Shown piece by piece: positions 32,563 to 44,819 of a DNA stretch of 64,000 nt. Origin of the DNA: Pseudomonas eutrophicaquae (GTDB lineage: Bacteria > Pseudomonadota > Gammaproteobacteria > Pseudomonadales > Pseudomonadaceae); contig NZ_JAMJEZ010000001.1 of NCBI RefSeq assembly GCF_023544715.1, forward strand, positions 1 to 64,000, written 5' to 3'. Numbering within the stretch: position 1 is the stretch's first letter; the number at the start of each line of letters is the position of its first letter. The notes under the pieces are model-generated. The model was not told the DNA's origin, did no database searches, and saw nothing but the letters and a program-made list of their open reading frames with translations. The translations under genes and the position numbers were made by a program.

Positions 32563-32592
32563 AAAAAACCGAATCTTTCGATTCGGTTTTTT
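32563..32592. terminator. Bidirectional terminator between purA and the tRNA array
   Basis: A13-bp perfect stem (32563-32575 with 32580-32592; core CCGAATC/GATTCGG) has A-runs on its left arm and T-runs on its right arm, with loop TTTC. On the minus strand it lies 5 bases after the last tRNA and serves as the terminator of the tRNA-Leu transcript; on the plus strand it is a second stop for purA. Confidence 0.92.
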
Positions 32593-32597
32593 GGAGT

Positions 32598-32684
32598 TGG
32601 TGCCCAGGAGAAGACTCGAACTTCCACGGTATTTCTACCACTGATACCTGAAACCAGCGCGTCTACCAATTCCGCCACCTGGGC
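32598..32684 (-). tRNA. tRNA-Leu(CAG), copy 4 in transcription order
   Basis: 87-base class II tRNA with encoded CCA. The minus strand starts GCCCAGG and ends CCTGGGC-A-CCA (7-bp acceptor stem). The anticodon stem CTGGT/ATCAG holds loop TTCAGGT, anticodon CAG, so it reads CUG. A long variable arm and the GTTCGAGTC T-loop are present. Identical to the other three copies. Confidence 0.97.
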
Positions 32685-32760
32685 GTGCCATGTCTGCCGT
32701 TACCGGCGAAGCCTGACTGCTTCTTTATTGCCAGCATCCGCTTGCGCGACTGCTTGGAAT

Positions 32761-32847
32761 TGGTGCCCAGGAGAAGACTCGAACTTCCACGGTATTTCTA
32801 CCACTGATACCTGAAACCAGCGCGTCTACCAATTCCGCCACCTGGGC
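32761..32847 (-). tRNA. tRNA-Leu(CAG), copy 3 in transcription order
   Basis: Same 87 bases as the copy at 32598-32684, shifted by exactly 163 bases: class II leucine tRNA with anticodon CAG and encoded CCA. Separated from its neighbours by 76-base spacers that are themselves nearly identical. Confidence 0.97.
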
Positions 32848-32923
32848 GTGCCATGTCTGCCGTTACCGGCGAAGCCTGACTGCTTCTTTATTGCCAGCAT
32901 TCGCTTGCGCGACTGCTTGGAAT

Positions 32924-33010
32924 TGGTGCCCAGGAGAAGACTCGAACTTCCACGGTATTTCTACCACTGATACCTGAAACCAGCGCGTCTACCAATTCCG
33001 CCACCTGGGC
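32924..33010 (-). tRNA. tRNA-Leu(CAG), copy 2 in transcription order
   Basis: Third repeat unit of the array, again identical over 87 bases including CCA, with anticodon CAG. Lies 163 bases from the copies on each side. Confidence 0.97.
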
Positions 33011-33086
33011 GTGCCATGTCTGCCGTTACCGGCGAAGCCTGACTGCTTCTTTATTGCCAGCATTCGCTTGCGCGACTGCTTGGAAT

Positions 33087-33173
33087 TGGTGCCCAGGAGA
33101 AGACTCGAACTTCCACGGTATTTCTACCACTGATACCTGAAACCAGCGCGTCTACCAATTCCGCCACCTGGGC
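33087..33173 (-). tRNA. tRNA-Leu(CAG), copy 1 in transcription order (promoter-proximal)
   Basis: First tRNA after the promoter on the minus strand; sequence identical to the other copies. Its upstream flank (33174 onward) differs from the spacers, which marks the outer edge of the tandem duplication. Confidence 0.97.
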
Positions 33174-33235
33174 AAATAGTGCGATGATTGCTCATCTGCT
33201 CTATCGTTACAGCCTGCAGGGCCACTGCTGCTGTG

Positions 33236-33272
33236 GGCGCGCATCATAAGGTTGCCCCGGAAGTCTTGTAAA
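33236..33272 (-). promoter_or_regulatory. Promoter of the tRNA-Leu array
   Basis: On the minus strand, -35 TTTACA (33272-33267) and -10 TATGAT (33248-33243) are separated by 18 bases and followed by a GC-rich discriminator (GCGCGCCC). This is the layout of stringently controlled stable-RNA promoters. Transcription would start near 33236, about 60 bases before the first tRNA. Confidence 0.72.
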
Positions 33273-33380
33273 CCCCTGATGTGAAAAAATTTATTGTGCC
33301 GATGACTGACCCGCAAGGCACTTTCGCGCTTCAATAGCGTCATGAGTCTACGTAAGACAACATAAGGTAAATACCCGCAC

Positions 33381-36032
33381 ATGGCCGATTGGCAAACGCT
33401 CGACCCCGAAGCCGCCCGCGAGGCGCAGAAGTACGACAACCCGATTCCCAGTCGCGAGCTGATCCTCGCGCACCTGGCCGAGCGCGGTGCGCCGGCCACT
33501 CGCAGTCAATTATTCGAAGAGCTGGGCCTGGCCGGCGAAGAGTCCGAAGAAGCCCTGCGCCGCCGCCTGCGCGCCATGGAGCGTGACGGGCAGTTGATCT
33601 ATACCCGTCGCGGCGCCTATGCCCCGGTGGACAAGCTTGATCTGATCCGCGGCCGCGTCAGTGGCCACCGTGATGGCTTTGGTTTCCTCATCCCTGAGGA
33701 CGGTAGCGATGATCTGTTCCTGAGCCCGGCGCAGATGCGTCTGGTGTTCGATGGTGATATCGCCCTGGCCCGCGTGGCTGGCCTTGATCGGCGGGGGCGC
33801 CGCGAAGGCGCGCTGGTCGAAGTGCTTGAGCGTGCGCATGAGACCTTGGTGGGCCGCTTCTTTGATGAGAACGGCATCGCCAGTGTGGTGGCCGACAATC
33901 CCAAGATCCAGCAGCAGGTACTGATTGCGGCGGGCAAGCAGGGGCAGGCGCAGCACGGTCAATTCGTGCAGGTGCGTATCGATCTCTGGCCGACCGCCTT
34001 CCGCCAGGCGCAGGGCGAGGTGGTCGAGGTGCTCGGTGACTACATGGCCCCGGGCATGGAGATCGAGGTAGCGCTGCGCAGTCATGATCTGCCGCACATC
34101 TGGCCGGAGGCTGTGCTCAAGGAGGCTGGCAAGCTCAAGTCAGAGGTCGATGATAAGGACAAGGAGAAGCGCATCGATCTGCGCACACTGCCCTTTGTCA
34201 CCATCGATGGTGAGGATGCGCGCGACTTTGATGATGCCGTCTATGCCGAGGCGATCAAGGGCGATGGCTGGCGTCTGTATGTGGCTATTGCCGATGTCTC
34301 CCACTACGTCAAGGTAGGTTCGGCGCTGGATGCTGAGGCTGCGCTGCGCGGTAACTCGGTGTACTTCCCGGAGCGGGTCATCCCGATGCTGCCCGAGGCG
34401 CTGTCCAACGGGCTGTGCTCGCTCAATCCGCTGGTCGATCGCCTGGCGATGGTCTGCGAGATGACCGTGTCGCGGCAGGGCGAGCTGACCGATTACCGCT
34501 TTTATGAGGCGGTGATCCACTCCCAGGCGCGCCTCACCTACACCAAGGTCAGTCAGCTGCTGGAGCGGCCCAACTCCACCGAAGCCAAGTTCTTGCGTCA
34601 GCAGATGCCGCATCTGGTGCCGCATCTGCGCCAGTTGTATGCGCTGTACAAGGTGCTGCTGGCGGCGCGTCAGCAGCGCGGCGCGATCGATTTCGAGACC
34701 CAGGAAACACGCATCGTCTTCGGTGCGGACCGCAAGATCACCGAGATCCGTCCGACCCAGCGTAACGATGCGCATCGGCTGATCGAGGAGTGCATGCTGT
34801 GCGCCAACGTCGCGACCGCGCGCTTCCTCGAAGAGCATGAGGTGCCGGGTCTGTACCGCGTGCATGACGGTCCGCCTGCGGAAAAACTTGAAAAGCTGCG
34901 CGGCTTCTTGGCCGAACTTGGGCTGAGCCTGTATCGCGGCAAGGGTGAGCCGACTCCCAAGGATTACCTGAACCTGCTCGAGACGGTGCGCGAGCGTCCT
35001 GACTATCACCTGATCCAGACGGTGATGCTGCGCTCGCTGAGTCAGGCGGTGTACAGCCCGGAGAATGCCGGGCACTTCGGGTTGAATTACGAGGCCTACA
35101 CCCACTTCACCTCGCCGATCCGCCGCTATCCCGACCTGCTGGTACATCGGGCCATCCGCAGTGTGATCCGCTCCAAGCGGCAGACCGACAAGGTGCTGCG
35201 CGCGGGCGCGACCAGCCTGCCGAAGGCGCGGATCTATCCCTATGACGAGGCGCAGCTTGAGCAGCTGGGCGAGCAGTGCTCGATGACCGAGCGCCGCGCC
35301 GATGAGGCGACCCGCGATGTGGTCAACTGGCTCAAGTGTGAATACATGCGCGAGCATGTTGGCGAGGCCTTCCCTGGGGTGGTCTCGGCGGTGACCGGGT
35401 TTGGCCTGTTCGTCGAGCTGACAGACATCTACGTTGAGGGCCTGGTGCACATCACCGCGCTACCGGCCGACTATTACCACTTCGACCCGATGCACCACCG
35501 TCTGGCCGGTGAGCGCTCTGGGCGCAGTTTCCGTCTGGGCGACACGGTTGAAGTGCTGGTGGCGCGGGTGGATCTGGATGAGCGGCGCATTGACTTCGAG
35601 CTGTCTGAGAACCCGCTGTCGGTCATGCCGCGTCGCGGGGCGCGCGCTGTCGAAGGCGGCGCTGAGGTGCCGCGCGTGCCGCGCAAGCGCGAGCGCGAGC
35701 GTGGAGCAGAGGCGGGTGGTGAGTCGGCGACTGTCCCGGCGGGTGGGCGCAAGCGGGCCAGTGGTCGTGTGCAGGCGCTGCCGGCGGTTGCCCCGGAGCT
35801 GCTGGCGCAGGCCGAGCAACTGTTGGCCGATGCCGAGCGGGCCAAGAGTCGCTCGCTCAAGAAGAAGCTGCTGAGCGATGCGGCGCAGCCTGCTGCCTCC
35901 GGCAAGTCGGATAAATCCGCCAAGGGCAAGAAGAAGGGCGGCAAGGCACCCAAGTCTGCCAAAGGGGCTGGCAAGGCGCACAAGGCTGCCGAGGCCGTGC
36001 CGGGCAAGCGCAAGCACAAGGGCAAGAAATGA
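33381..36032 (+). CDS. rnr: Ribonuclease R
   Basis: Processive 3'-5' exoribonuclease that degrades structured RNA and acts in trans-translation and rRNA quality control. The 883-residue protein has an N-terminal helix-turn-helix (residues ~20-80), two cold-shock domains, the RNB catalytic domain with [15 protein letters not shown], an S1 domain ([17 protein letters not shown], ~640-725), and a lysine/alanine-rich tail of about 130 residues ([20 protein letters not shown]). The tail is longer than in E. coli RNase R (813 residues). Its stop overlaps rlmB by ATGA. Confidence 0.97.
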   Translation: MADWQTLDPEAAREAQKYDNPIPSRELILAHLAERGAPATRSQLFEELGLAGEESEEALRRRLRAMERDGQLIYTRRGAYAPVDKLDLIRGRVSGHRDGFGFLIPEDGSDDLFLSPAQMRLVFDGDIALARVAGLDRRGRREGALVEVLERAHETLVGRFFDENGIASVVADNPKIQQQVLIAAGKQGQAQHGQFVQVRIDLWPTAFRQAQGEVVEVLGDYMAPGMEIEVALRSHDLPHIWPEAVLKEAGKLKSEVDDKDKEKRIDLRTLPFVTIDGEDARDFDDAVYAEAIKGDGWRLYVAIADVSHYVKVGSALDAEAALRGNSVYFPERVIPMLPEALSNGLCSLNPLVDRLAMVCEMTVSRQGELTDYRFYEAVIHSQARLTYTKVSQLLERPNSTEAKFLRQQMPHLVPHLRQLYALYKVLLAARQQRGAIDFETQETRIVFGADRKITEIRPTQRNDAHRLIEECMLCANVATARFLEEHEVPGLYRVHDGPPAEKLEKLRGFLAELGLSLYRGKGEPTPKDYLNLLETVRERPDYHLIQTVMLRSLSQAVYSPENAGHFGLNYEAYTHFTSPIRRYPDLLVHRAIRSVIRSKRQTDKVLRAGATSLPKARIYPYDEAQLEQLGEQCSMTERRADEATRDVVNWLKCEYMREHVGEAFPGVVSAVTGFGLFVELTDIYVEGLVHITALPADYYHFDPMHHRLAGERSGRSFRLGDTVEVLVARVDLDERRIDFELSENPLSVMPRRGARAVEGGAEVPRVPRKRERERGAEAGGESATVPAGGRKRASGRVQALPAVAPELLAQAEQLLADAERAKSRSLKKKLLSDAAQPAASGKSDKSAKGKKKGGKAPKSAKGAGKAHKAAEAVPGKRKHKGKK

Positions 36033-36781
36033 GTCAGTGGGAAACGATTTACGGCGTACATGCGGTCGAGGCGCTGCTGCGCCATCACCCCAAGCGGGTC
36101 AAGCAGTTGTGGCTGGCTCAGGGGCGTCAGGATCCGCGGGTGCAGGAGTTGCTGCAGTTGGCTGAGCAGGCCCGCGTACCTGTCGGGCAGCGCGAGCGTC
36201 GTGAGCTGGACGAATGGGTGGAGGGCGTCCATCAGGGCGTGGTGGCAGAGGTCAGTCCCAGTCAGGTGTGGGGTGAGAATGCCCTGGAGGAGATCCTGGC
36301 TCGCGGCACGGGACCGGCATTGCTACTGGTGCTGGATGGTGTGACGGATCCGCATAACCTGGGCGCCTGTCTGCGCACGGCCGAGGCGGCCGGCGTGCAG
36401 GCGGTGATCGTGCCCAAGGACAAGTCAGCGACGCTCAACGCTACGGTGCGCAAGGTGGCCTGCGGCGCTGCCGAGGTCATTCCACTGGTGGCGGTGACCA
36501 ATCTGGCGCGCACGCTGGAGAAACTGCAGCAGCAGGGCCTCTGGGTGGTGGGTACCGCCGGTGAGGCCAGCCAGGAGATCTATGATCTGGATCTGCGCGG
36601 TCCGACCGTGCTGGTGATGGGCGCCGAGGGGCGTGGCATGCGCCGGCTGACGCGCGAGCACTGCGATTACCTGGCGCGCCTGCCGATGGCGGGCAGTGTC
36701 AGCAGTCTGAATGTCTCGGTGGCCACCGGAGTCTGTCTGTTTGAGGCCGTTCGTCAGCGCAGGCCGCAGACGGCCTCCTGA
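36029..36781 (+). CDS. rlmB: 23S rRNA (guanosine-2'-O)-methyltransferase RlmB
   Basis: SPOUT methyltransferase acting on G2251 of 23S rRNA. The 250-residue protein has an N-terminal substrate-binding domain ([21 protein letters not shown]) and the knotted C-terminal domain with [31 protein letters not shown] and the closing [15 protein letters not shown]. Coupled to rnr by ATGA overlap, as in E. coli. Confidence 0.97.
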   Translation: MSQWETIYGVHAVEALLRHHPKRVKQLWLAQGRQDPRVQELLQLAEQARVPVGQRERRELDEWVEGVHQGVVAEVSPSQVWGENALEEILARGTGPALLLVLDGVTDPHNLGACLRTAEAAGVQAVIVPKDKSATLNATVRKVACGAAEVIPLVAVTNLARTLEKLQQQGLWVVGTAGEASQEIYDLDLRGPTVLVMGAEGRGMRRLTREHCDYLARLPMAGSVSSLNVSVATGVCLFEAVRQRRPQTAS

Positions 36782-36794
36782 GCGGTCTCCGTGC

Positions 36795-36823
36795 TTGCAG
36801 GGGGGGAGGGGGGTCCGTACAAT
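36795..36823 (+). promoter_or_regulatory. Promoter of the rpsF-rpsR-rplI operon
   Basis: TTGCAG (36795-36800) and TACAAT (36818-36823) are spaced by exactly 17 bases; the spacer is unusually G-rich (GGGGGGAGGGGGG). Transcription would start near 36830, giving a leader of about 113 bases before rpsF. Confidence 0.7.
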
Positions 36824-36918
36824 GCCGGCCCTTGTTGCTCCATCGTTCTGCAAGAGCGGCGGGCCGGCAAGTCACACGAACTATCCACTCCTTGCCTGAC
36901 CGCCAATGGGCGGCAGGC
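36824..36918 (+). ncRNA. Structured leader of rpsF mRNA (possible S6:S18 autoregulatory element)
   Basis: Two stems are visible: GCCGGCCC (36824-36831) with GGGCCGGC (36861-36868), and GCCTG-A-CCGCC (36894-36904) with GGCGG-CAGGC (36909-36918), loop AATG and a bulged A at 36899. The second hairpin ends 12 bases before the AAGGAG ribosome site of rpsF. Many bacteria have an S6:S18-binding leader in this position; assigning it here is inference from place and shape. Confidence 0.4.
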
Positions 36919-36942
36919 TGCATAACCCGTAAGGAGCATTGC

Positions 36943-37353
36943 ATGCGTCATTACGAAATCGTCTTCCTGGTTCACCCGGATCAGAGTGAGCAGGTCGGCG
37001 GCATGGTCGAGCGTTACACCAAGACCATCGAAGAAGACGGCGGCAAAGTACACCGCCTGGAAGACTGGGGCCGTCGTCAGCTGGCCTACGCCATCGACAA
37101 CGTGCACAAGGCTCACTATGTGCTGATGAACGTCGAGTGCAGCGCTGCTGCCCTGGCTGAGCTGGAAGACAACTTCCGCTACAACGACGCGGTCATCCGT
37201 AACCTGGTGATTCGCCGCGATGCCGCCGTGACCGAGCAGTCCGAGATGCTCAAGGCCGAAGAAAGCCGCAACGAGCGCCGCGAGCGCCGTGACCGCAGCG
37301 ATGCCGGTGAAGGCCTCGTTGAAGGCACCGACGGCGACAACGCCGACGAGTAA
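36943..37353 (+). CDS. rpsF: Small ribosomal subunit protein bS6
   Basis: 30S subunit protein that binds 16S rRNA as a pair with S18. The 136-residue protein begins [20 protein letters not shown] and has the S6 fold up to about residue 95, then an acidic, charged tail ([16 protein letters not shown]...) as in E. coli, where glutamates are added by RimK. AAGGAG is six bases before ATG 36943; the upstream frame extension to 36832 is not used. First gene of the operon rpsF-rpsR-membrane gene-rplI. Confidence 0.97.
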   Translation: MRHYEIVFLVHPDQSEQVGGMVERYTKTIEEDGGKVHRLEDWGRRQLAYAIDNVHKAHYVLMNVECSAAALAELEDNFRYNDAVIRNLVIRRDAAVTEQSEMLKAEESRNERRERRDRSDAGEGLVEGTDGDNADE

Positions 37354-37384
37354 TCTTCGTAACCTGTATTGAGGAGCCACGTTC

Positions 37385-37615
37385 ATGGCACGTTTTTTCC
37401 GTCGTCGCAAGTTCTGCCGTTTCAGCGCTGAAGGCGTTGTCGAGATCGATTACAAGGATCTCAACACCCTGAAGGCCTACATCTCCGAAACCGGCAAGAT
37501 CGTCCCGAGCCGTATCACCGGCACCAAAGCCAAGTATCAGCGTCAGCTGGGCACCGCCATCAAGCGCGCCCGCTACCTGGCCCTGCTGCCCTACACCGAC
37601 AGCCACGGCCGTTAA
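37385..37615 (+). CDS. rpsR: Small ribosomal subunit protein bS18
   Basis: 30S protein that forms a heterodimer with S6 on the platform. The 76-residue sequence [18 protein letters not shown]... [17 protein letters not shown] is nearly invariant among gammaproteobacteria. GAGGAG lies eight bases before the ATG. It follows rpsF after 31 bases. Confidence 0.98.
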   Translation: MARFFRRRKFCRFSAEGVVEIDYKDLNTLKAYISETGKIVPSRITGTKAKYQRQLGTAIKRARYLALLPYTDSHGR

Positions 37616-37651
37616 GGTTCCGTAGTCGACGGCAGACAATAGACGATCCGC

Positions 37652-38545
37652 ATGCGGTTACTGGCCGACTTCATCATGCGTGGCAAGGTGCAGGCCTGCT
37701 TGGTGGCAGCCCTCACCGCTGCCCTGCCGATGACCTACTGGATCAGTGCAGCCAGCGCTGCACTGGTGCTGCTGCGTCGCGGCAGTGCAGATGCGTTGAG
37801 TGTCGCCCTCTGGGCGCTGCTACCGGCACTGCTCTGGTGGACGCAAGGCGAACCCAATGCGTTGCTGGTGATTGCGGGCACGCTGGCTCTGGCTAGCGTT
37901 CTGCGCAGTAGCGCCTCCTGGTTGCGCGTGCTGCTGTTCAGCTTGTTGTTGGGGGCCGCTTTCGGCGTTCTGATCAACCTGCTGCTCGGTGCGTCCGTGC
38001 AGGCAGTGGCCACCGAGATTCGCAGCGCCATGCCGCAGGTACTGGGTGCGGCGTGGGAGCAGATCCCGCCGACCGAGCGCCTGCAGGTCGAAGCGCTGCT
38101 GGTTCCGGTACTGGTCGGGCTGATGGCGGCTGTTTTACAGCTACTCTGCCTGCTGGGCTTGGTGCTGGCGCGCTACTGGCAGTCGCTGCTGTACAACCCG
38201 GGAGGCTTTGCCCGCGAGTTTCAGGCGATACGCCTGCCGGTGCCTCTGGCCTTGCTGCTGCTTCTGGGCATCTTTTTATTGCCGAGATTGCAGGCACAGC
38301 TGGCCATGCTGACGCCGCTGTGCAGTCTGCCACTGGCCTTTGCCGGGTTGGCGTTGCTGCATGGCCTGTCGGCCCAGAAGGGGCGCGGTGGATTTGTGCT
38401 GGTCGGTTTCTATGTCGCCCTGCTGATGTTCATGCAGGTGATCTACCCGCTGCTGGTCGTGATGGCTGCAGTCGACAGTCTGTTTGATTTCCGTGGTCGG
38501 GCCGCCCGCAATGGCGGCGGGTCTTCCACGGGCGGTGAAGGTTAA
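37652..38545 (+). CDS. Conserved multi-pass membrane protein in the rpsR-rplI interval
   Basis: A 297-residue very hydrophobic protein with about eight predicted membrane helices, for instance [33 protein letters not shown] and [21 protein letters not shown] gene of this kind lies between rpsR and rplI in Pseudomonas; it resembles the loosely defined YybS/DUF2232 group, members of which neighbour rplI in other phyla. Function is unknown. ATG 37652 follows no strong ribosome site. Its place in a ribosomal operon suggests growth-coupled expression. Confidence 0.8.
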   Translation: MRLLADFIMRGKVQACLVAALTAALPMTYWISAASAALVLLRRGSADALSVALWALLPALLWWTQGEPNALLVIAGTLALASVLRSSASWLRVLLFSLLLGAAFGVLINLLLGASVQAVATEIRSAMPQVLGAAWEQIPPTERLQVEALLVPVLVGLMAAVLQLLCLLGLVLARYWQSLLYNPGGFAREFQAIRLPVPLALLLLLGIFLLPRLQAQLAMLTPLCSLPLAFAGLALLHGLSAQKGRGGFVLVGFYVALLMFMQVIYPLLVVMAAVDSLFDFRGRAARNGGGSSTGGEG

Positions 38546-38568
38546 AAGTCAAGAGGTTCAAAAGCCAA

Positions 38569-39015
38569 ATGGAAGTCATCCTGCTGGAAAAAGTCACCAA
38601 CCTGGGCAACCTGGGCGACAAGGTGAACGTCAAGGGCGGTTACGCTCGCAACTTCCTGCTGCCGCAGGGCAAGGCCACCATGGCCACCGCCGAGAACGTT
38701 GCGGCGTTCGAAGCCCGTCGTGCCGAGCTGGAGCGTCTGGCGGCCGAGAAGAAGGCCTACGCGGAATCCCGCGCTGCCGAGCTGGCCGAGCTGGAAGTCA
38801 CCATCACCGCGACTGCGGGCGATGAGGGCAAGCTGTTCGGCTCCATCGGTACTCACGACATCGCCGACGCCCTGACCGCCTCCGGCGTGGAAGTGGCCAA
38901 GAGCGAAGTCCGCCTGCCCAACGGTACCATCCGTCAGGTCGGCGAATACGACGTGGCCGTGCACCTGCACACCGACGTCGAAGCCACCGTCCGCGTGGTG
39001 GTCGTGGCTGCCTGA
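38569..39015 (+). CDS. rplI: Large ribosomal subunit protein bL9
   Basis: 50S protein bound near L1 on 23S rRNA. The 148-residue protein has the N-terminal domain [20 protein letters not shown] with the conserved [16 protein letters not shown], a long connecting helix and a C-terminal domain. The length matches E. coli L9 (149). Last gene of the operon; a terminator lies downstream. Confidence 0.98.
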   Translation: MEVILLEKVTNLGNLGDKVNVKGGYARNFLLPQGKATMATAENVAAFEARRAELERLAAEKKAYAESRAAELAELEVTITATAGDEGKLFGSIGTHDIADALTASGVEVAKSEVRLPNGTIRQVGEYDVAVHLHTDVEATVRVVVVAA

Positions 39016-39064
39016 GGCATGCCGTGACCGGCCCGCGCAGCATTGATGCCGGGCCTGCAACATC

Positions 39065-39102
39065 GGGCACGCACTGTTTCGGCAGGCGTGCCCTTTGTCT
39101 TT
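39065..39102 (+). terminator. Intrinsic terminator of the rpsF-rplI operon
   Basis: GGGCACGC (39065-39072) pairs with GCGTGCCC (39086-39093) over a 13-base loop, followed by TTTGTCTTT. It lies 50 bases after the rplI stop and 28 bases before dnaB. Confidence 0.8.
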
Positions 39103-39130
39103 ATGCCGTAGCCGATTCAGCAGATACGCG

Positions 39131-40525
39131 ATGAACGATATCAGCCTCTCCGAGCAGTACGATCTGGAAACCGCCGCCCTCAAGGTGCCGCCTCATTCCA
39201 TCGAGGCCGAGCAGGCGGTGCTGGGCGGCCTGATGCTCGACAACAACGCCTGGGAGCGGGTGCTTGACCTGGTCTCGGATGGCGACTTCTACCGTCACGA
39301 TCATCGCCTGATCTTCCGCGCCATCTACCGCCTGGCCGAACGCAACCAGCCGTTCGATGTGGTCACCCTGTCCGAGCAGCTCGACAAGGAAGGCCAGCTC
39401 AGTCAAGTCGGTGGTCTCGCCTATCTGGGCGAGCTGGCCAAGAACATTCCCTCGGTCGCCAATATCAAGGCCTATGCGCAGATCATCCGCGAGCGTGCCA
39501 CGCTGCGTCAGCTGATCGGCATCAGCAACGAGATCGGCGACAGTGCCTACAACCCGCAGGGCCGGGGCGCCGAGGAAATCCTCGATGAGGCCGAGCGCAA
39601 GATCTTCCAGATCGCCGAGGCGCGGCCCAAGAGCGGCGGGCCGATCGGGCTCAATGAGCTGCTGACCCGCGCGATTGACCGCATCGATACCCTGTTCAAC
39701 AGCCATGAGGCGATCACCGGACTGTCCACCGGCTTTACCGACCTGGATGAAAAGACCAGCGGTCTGCAGCCGGGTGATCTGGTCATCGTCGCGGGCCGTC
39801 CCTCGATGGGCAAGACCACCTTCGCCATGAACCTGGTGGAGAACGCGGTGCTGCGCAGCGACAAGGCGGTGATGGTCTATTCGCTGGAAATGCCTGCCGA
39901 ATCGCTGGTGATGCGTATGCTCTCCTCGCTCGGGCGCATCGACCAGACCAAGGTGCGCTCCGGTCGCCTCGACGAGGACGACTGGCCGCGCCTGACCTCA
40001 GCAGTCAACCTGCTCAACGAGCGCAAGCTGTTCATCGATGACACCGCCGGCATCACCCCTTCGGAAATGCGTGCCCGCACCCGCCGTCTGGTGCGCGAGC
40101 ATGGCGAGCTGGCGCTGATCATGGTCGACTACCTGCAGCTGATGCAGCTGGGCGGCAGTGGCGGTGAGAACCGGACCAACGAGATTTCTGAGATTTCCCG
40201 CTCGCTCAAGGCGCTGGCCAAGGAGTTCAGCTGCCCGGTGATTGCCCTCTCGCAGCTCAACCGCTCGCTGGAGCAGCGCCCCAACAAGCGGCCGATCAAC
40301 TCCGACCTGCGCGAATCCGGCGCCATCGAGCAGGATGCTGATGTGATCATGTTCGTCTACCGCGACGAGGTCTATCACCCGGAAACCGAGCACAAGGGCG
40401 TGGCCGAAATCATCATCGGCAAGCAGCGTAACGGGCCGATCGGCACCGTGCGTCTGGCCTTCCTCGGTAAGTACACCCGTTTCGAGAATCTGGCGCCGGG
40501 CATGTACAACTTCGACGAAGAGTGA
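39131..40525 (+). CDS. dnaB: Replicative DNA helicase DnaB
   Basis: Hexameric helicase that drives the replication fork. The 464-residue protein has the N-terminal primase-interacting domain (PPHSIEAEQAVLGGLMLDN) and the RecA-like domain with Walker A GRPSMGKTTFAMN, Walker B LIMVDYLQLM, and SDLRESGAIEQDADVIMFVY. No intein interrupts the P-loop, a common intein site. ATG 39131 is the family start; the frame opens at 39095. alr follows after 49 bases. Confidence 0.98.
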   Translation: MNDISLSEQYDLETAALKVPPHSIEAEQAVLGGLMLDNNAWERVLDLVSDGDFYRHDHRLIFRAIYRLAERNQPFDVVTLSEQLDKEGQLSQVGGLAYLGELAKNIPSVANIKAYAQIIRERATLRQLIGISNEIGDSAYNPQGRGAEEILDEAERKIFQIAEARPKSGGPIGLNELLTRAIDRIDTLFNSHEAITGLSTGFTDLDEKTSGLQPGDLVIVAGRPSMGKTTFAMNLVENAVLRSDKAVMVYSLEMPAESLVMRMLSSLGRIDQTKVRSGRLDEDDWPRLTSAVNLLNERKLFIDDTAGITPSEMRARTRRLVREHGELALIMVDYLQLMQLGGSGGENRTNEISEISRSLKALAKEFSCPVIALSQLNRSLEQRPNKRPINSDLRESGAIEQDADVIMFVYRDEVYHPETEHKGVAEIIIGKQRNGPIGTVRLAFLGKYTRFENLAPGMYNFDEE

Positions 40526-40574
40526 GTGCTGCCCCCTAACCGTCTTTGCCCCTTGCCTGCCAGGAGTCCGCCTG

Positions 40575-41648
40575 ATGCGCCCGCTGGTTGCCCATGTCGA
40601 TCTGTCTGCCCTGCGCCATAACTACGCCCTCGCCAGGCGCGAGGCCGGCGATCGCCCGGCCTTTGCGGTGGTCAAGGCCAATGCCTACGGGCATGGCGTG
40701 CGCGCGGTGGTGGAGGCCCTGGACGAGGCCGATGGGTTTGCCGTCGCCTGTCTGGAGGAAGCACTCGAGGTACGCCGTTGCCGCCCGCAGGCACGTATCT
40801 TGGTGCTGCAGGGTGTGTTCGGCAGCGAGGACTGGCAGCACGCCGCGCAGCTGGGGCTGGATGTGGCGGTGCAAGGGCGCGAGCAGCTGGAAAGCCTGCT
40901 GGCCTGTCAGGTGGTGCAGCCGCTGCGCCTTTGGCTCAAGCTGGATTCCGGCATGCACCGTCTGGGCTTTGACCTTGCGGCGCTGCGCGAGGCTCATGCG
41001 CGTCTGCAGGGCGCGGCGCAGGTGGCCGAGCTTAACCTGTTCAGCCACTTTGCTTGTGCGGATCTACCGGAGCATCCGCTCAATCGTCAGCAGCTGGACG
41101 CCTTTACGGCGCTGGATGACCTGTCTTTTACCCAGCGCTCGCTGGCCAATTCGGCGGCGATCTTTGCCTGCCGCGCCGCGCACCGCGACTGGCTGCGTCC
41201 CGGCATCATGCTCTACGGGGCCAGTCCGTTCGTCGAGCGCCCAGCCGCGACACTGGGCCTGCAGCCGGTAATGCACCTGCAGGGGGCCTTGATTGGCGTG
41301 CGTGAAGTGGCGGCTGGGGAGAGCGTCGGTTACGGCGCCAGCTGGGTGGCGGCGCAGCCGACCCGTATCGGCACCCTGAGCTGCGGCTATGCCGACGGCT
41401 ATCCGCGTAGCGCACCGCCCGGCACGCCGGTACTGGTGGCCGGGCGGCGGGTGCCGCTGGTCGGGCGGGTCTCGATGGACATGCTCACCGTCGATCTGTC
41501 TGCGGTGCCCGAGGCACAGGTCGGCACGCCGGTCGAGCTGTGGGGGCGCACGCTGCCGGTCGATGAGGTGGCCAGCGCCTGCGGCACCATCGGTTACGAG
41601 CTGCTCAGCAAGCTGGCCGCTCGGGTGCCGCGCCACTATCACGGCTGA
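40575..41648 (+). CDS. alr: Alanine racemase
   Basis: PLP enzyme that makes D-alanine for peptidoglycan. The 357-residue protein has the PLP lysine in [11 protein letters not shown], the substrate/PLP region [11 protein letters not shown], and the second-base tyrosine in VGYGASW. AGGAG precedes ATG 40575. The dnaB-alr order is shared with E. coli and Pseudomonas; the protein is most likely the housekeeping Alr rather than the catabolic DadX, since no dadA is adjacent. Confidence 0.96.
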   Translation: MRPLVAHVDLSALRHNYALARREAGDRPAFAVVKANAYGHGVRAVVEALDEADGFAVACLEEALEVRRCRPQARILVLQGVFGSEDWQHAAQLGLDVAVQGREQLESLLACQVVQPLRLWLKLDSGMHRLGFDLAALREAHARLQGAAQVAELNLFSHFACADLPEHPLNRQQLDAFTALDDLSFTQRSLANSAAIFACRAAHRDWLRPGIMLYGASPFVERPAATLGLQPVMHLQGALIGVREVAAGESVGYGASWVAAQPTRIGTLSCGYADGYPRSAPPGTPVLVAGRRVPLVGRVSMDMLTVDLSAVPEAQVGTPVELWGRTLPVDEVASACGTIGYELLSKLAARVPRHYHG

Positions 41649-41725
41649 GGCGCGGTCCGGTCTGTACACTTTTTGTGCTATCCTCGCCGCCCGCTTTACA
41701 CCCTCCACGAGTGCCGGTCATCCCC

Positions 41726-43993
<2,268 letters not shown>

Positions 43994-44062
43994 GTCGCGA
44001 GGGTTCCGCTGGCACACGCCCGCTTTATGAGGCGTATGCCTCTGGCGGATGACAGCGGCTGA

Positions 44063-44707
44063 TCAGCGGCCCAGTTGCTGCAGTTCGTCGGATTCGACGA
44101 TCCGCACCCCCGGCTGCGTCTCCAGCGCCAGCCGCCAGAGAGCCCGCGCCAGACGCGCGGCACTGATGGCCCGCCACTTGCCCGGCAGCAGCCGGGCCAC
44201 CGGTGCGGCCAGTTGCTCGCCCAGACGCGGCGTACGCCGCGGCCCGAGCAGCAGTGCCGGGCGGGCAATGGTCAGCTGGGGCCAGTGTTGCTCGATCAGT
44301 ACCTGCTCGGCTTCTCCCTTGATCCGGCTGTACCCGTTGCGGGCCTGGGGATCTGCGCCCAGCGCACTGACCAGGATGAAATGTCGCGCGCCCAGATCCC
44401 GGGCGCGCTGCGCACAGGCCAGCACCAGATCATGCTCGATCCGGCGCAGCGCCTGTTCGGAGCCGGCCTCGCGCAGCGTGCTGCCCAGGCAGCAGAACGC
44501 GGTATCAATCGGCCCGGCCAGCTGTGGCAGCAGGCTCTGCAGCTCACCTTGCGGATTGCACAGGCGCGGGTGGGCGGCCAGCGGGCGCCGGCTGGGCGCC
44601 AGCACCTGCTCGATGCTCGGCTCGCTCAGGGCGCGATCCAGCAGATGCTCGCCACTCAGGCCACTGGCGCCGACAATCAGGATGCGGTGGGGAGAAGGGT
44701 TGGACAT
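44063..44707 (-). CDS. NAD(P)-binding oxidoreductase (atypical SDR)
   Basis: A 214-residue protein with a Rossmann start [19 protein letters not shown] and later [25 protein letters not shown] and [12 protein letters not shown], the pattern of atypical short-chain dehydrogenases of the HTATIP2/TIP30-like or YwnB-like group. The YxxxK pair (YSRIK) is kept. Substrate unknown. ATG 44707 is used; the frame runs open to 44920 through sequence with no homologue features. It is convergent with ygiQ and divergent from the cidA-like gene. Confidence 0.85.
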   Translation of the reverse strand: MSNPSPHRILIVGASGLSGEHLLDRALSEPSIEQVLAPSRRPLAAHPRLCNPQGELQSLLPQLAGPIDTAFCCLGSTLREAGSEQALRRIEHDLVLACAQRARDLGARHFILVSALGADPQARNGYSRIKGEAEQVLIEQHWPQLTIARPALLLGPRRTPRLGEQLAAPVARLLPGKWRAISAARLARALWRLALETQPGVRIVESDELQQLGR

Positions 44708-44819
44708 GGCCTGGACTCGCTGCAAGGTGGAGAGGCAGTATCGCCTTTCACTGTAGATCAGCACGGCCCGATCAGGCCGGTCAAGCGCTGGCGCCGGGGG
44801 TGCTGGCAGGAGGGGGCGG

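Larger units (their letters stand above)
32598..33173 (-). repeat. Tandem array: four tRNA-Leu units with 163-base period
   Basis: Four 87-base tRNA genes alternate with three 76-base spacers (32685-32760, 32848-32923, 33011-33086). By eye the spacers differ at one base: CATCCGC in the first listed spacer against CATTCGC in the other two. The whole block therefore arose by recent tandem duplication, or is kept uniform by gene conversion, of a 163-base unit. Confidence 0.95.

Noticed and set aside
32598-33173. Regular repeats that at first look like a CRISPR array
   Set aside because: The repeat unit is a complete class II tRNA-Leu with CCA, and the spacers are nearly identical to one another, unlike CRISPR spacers; no cas genes are near.
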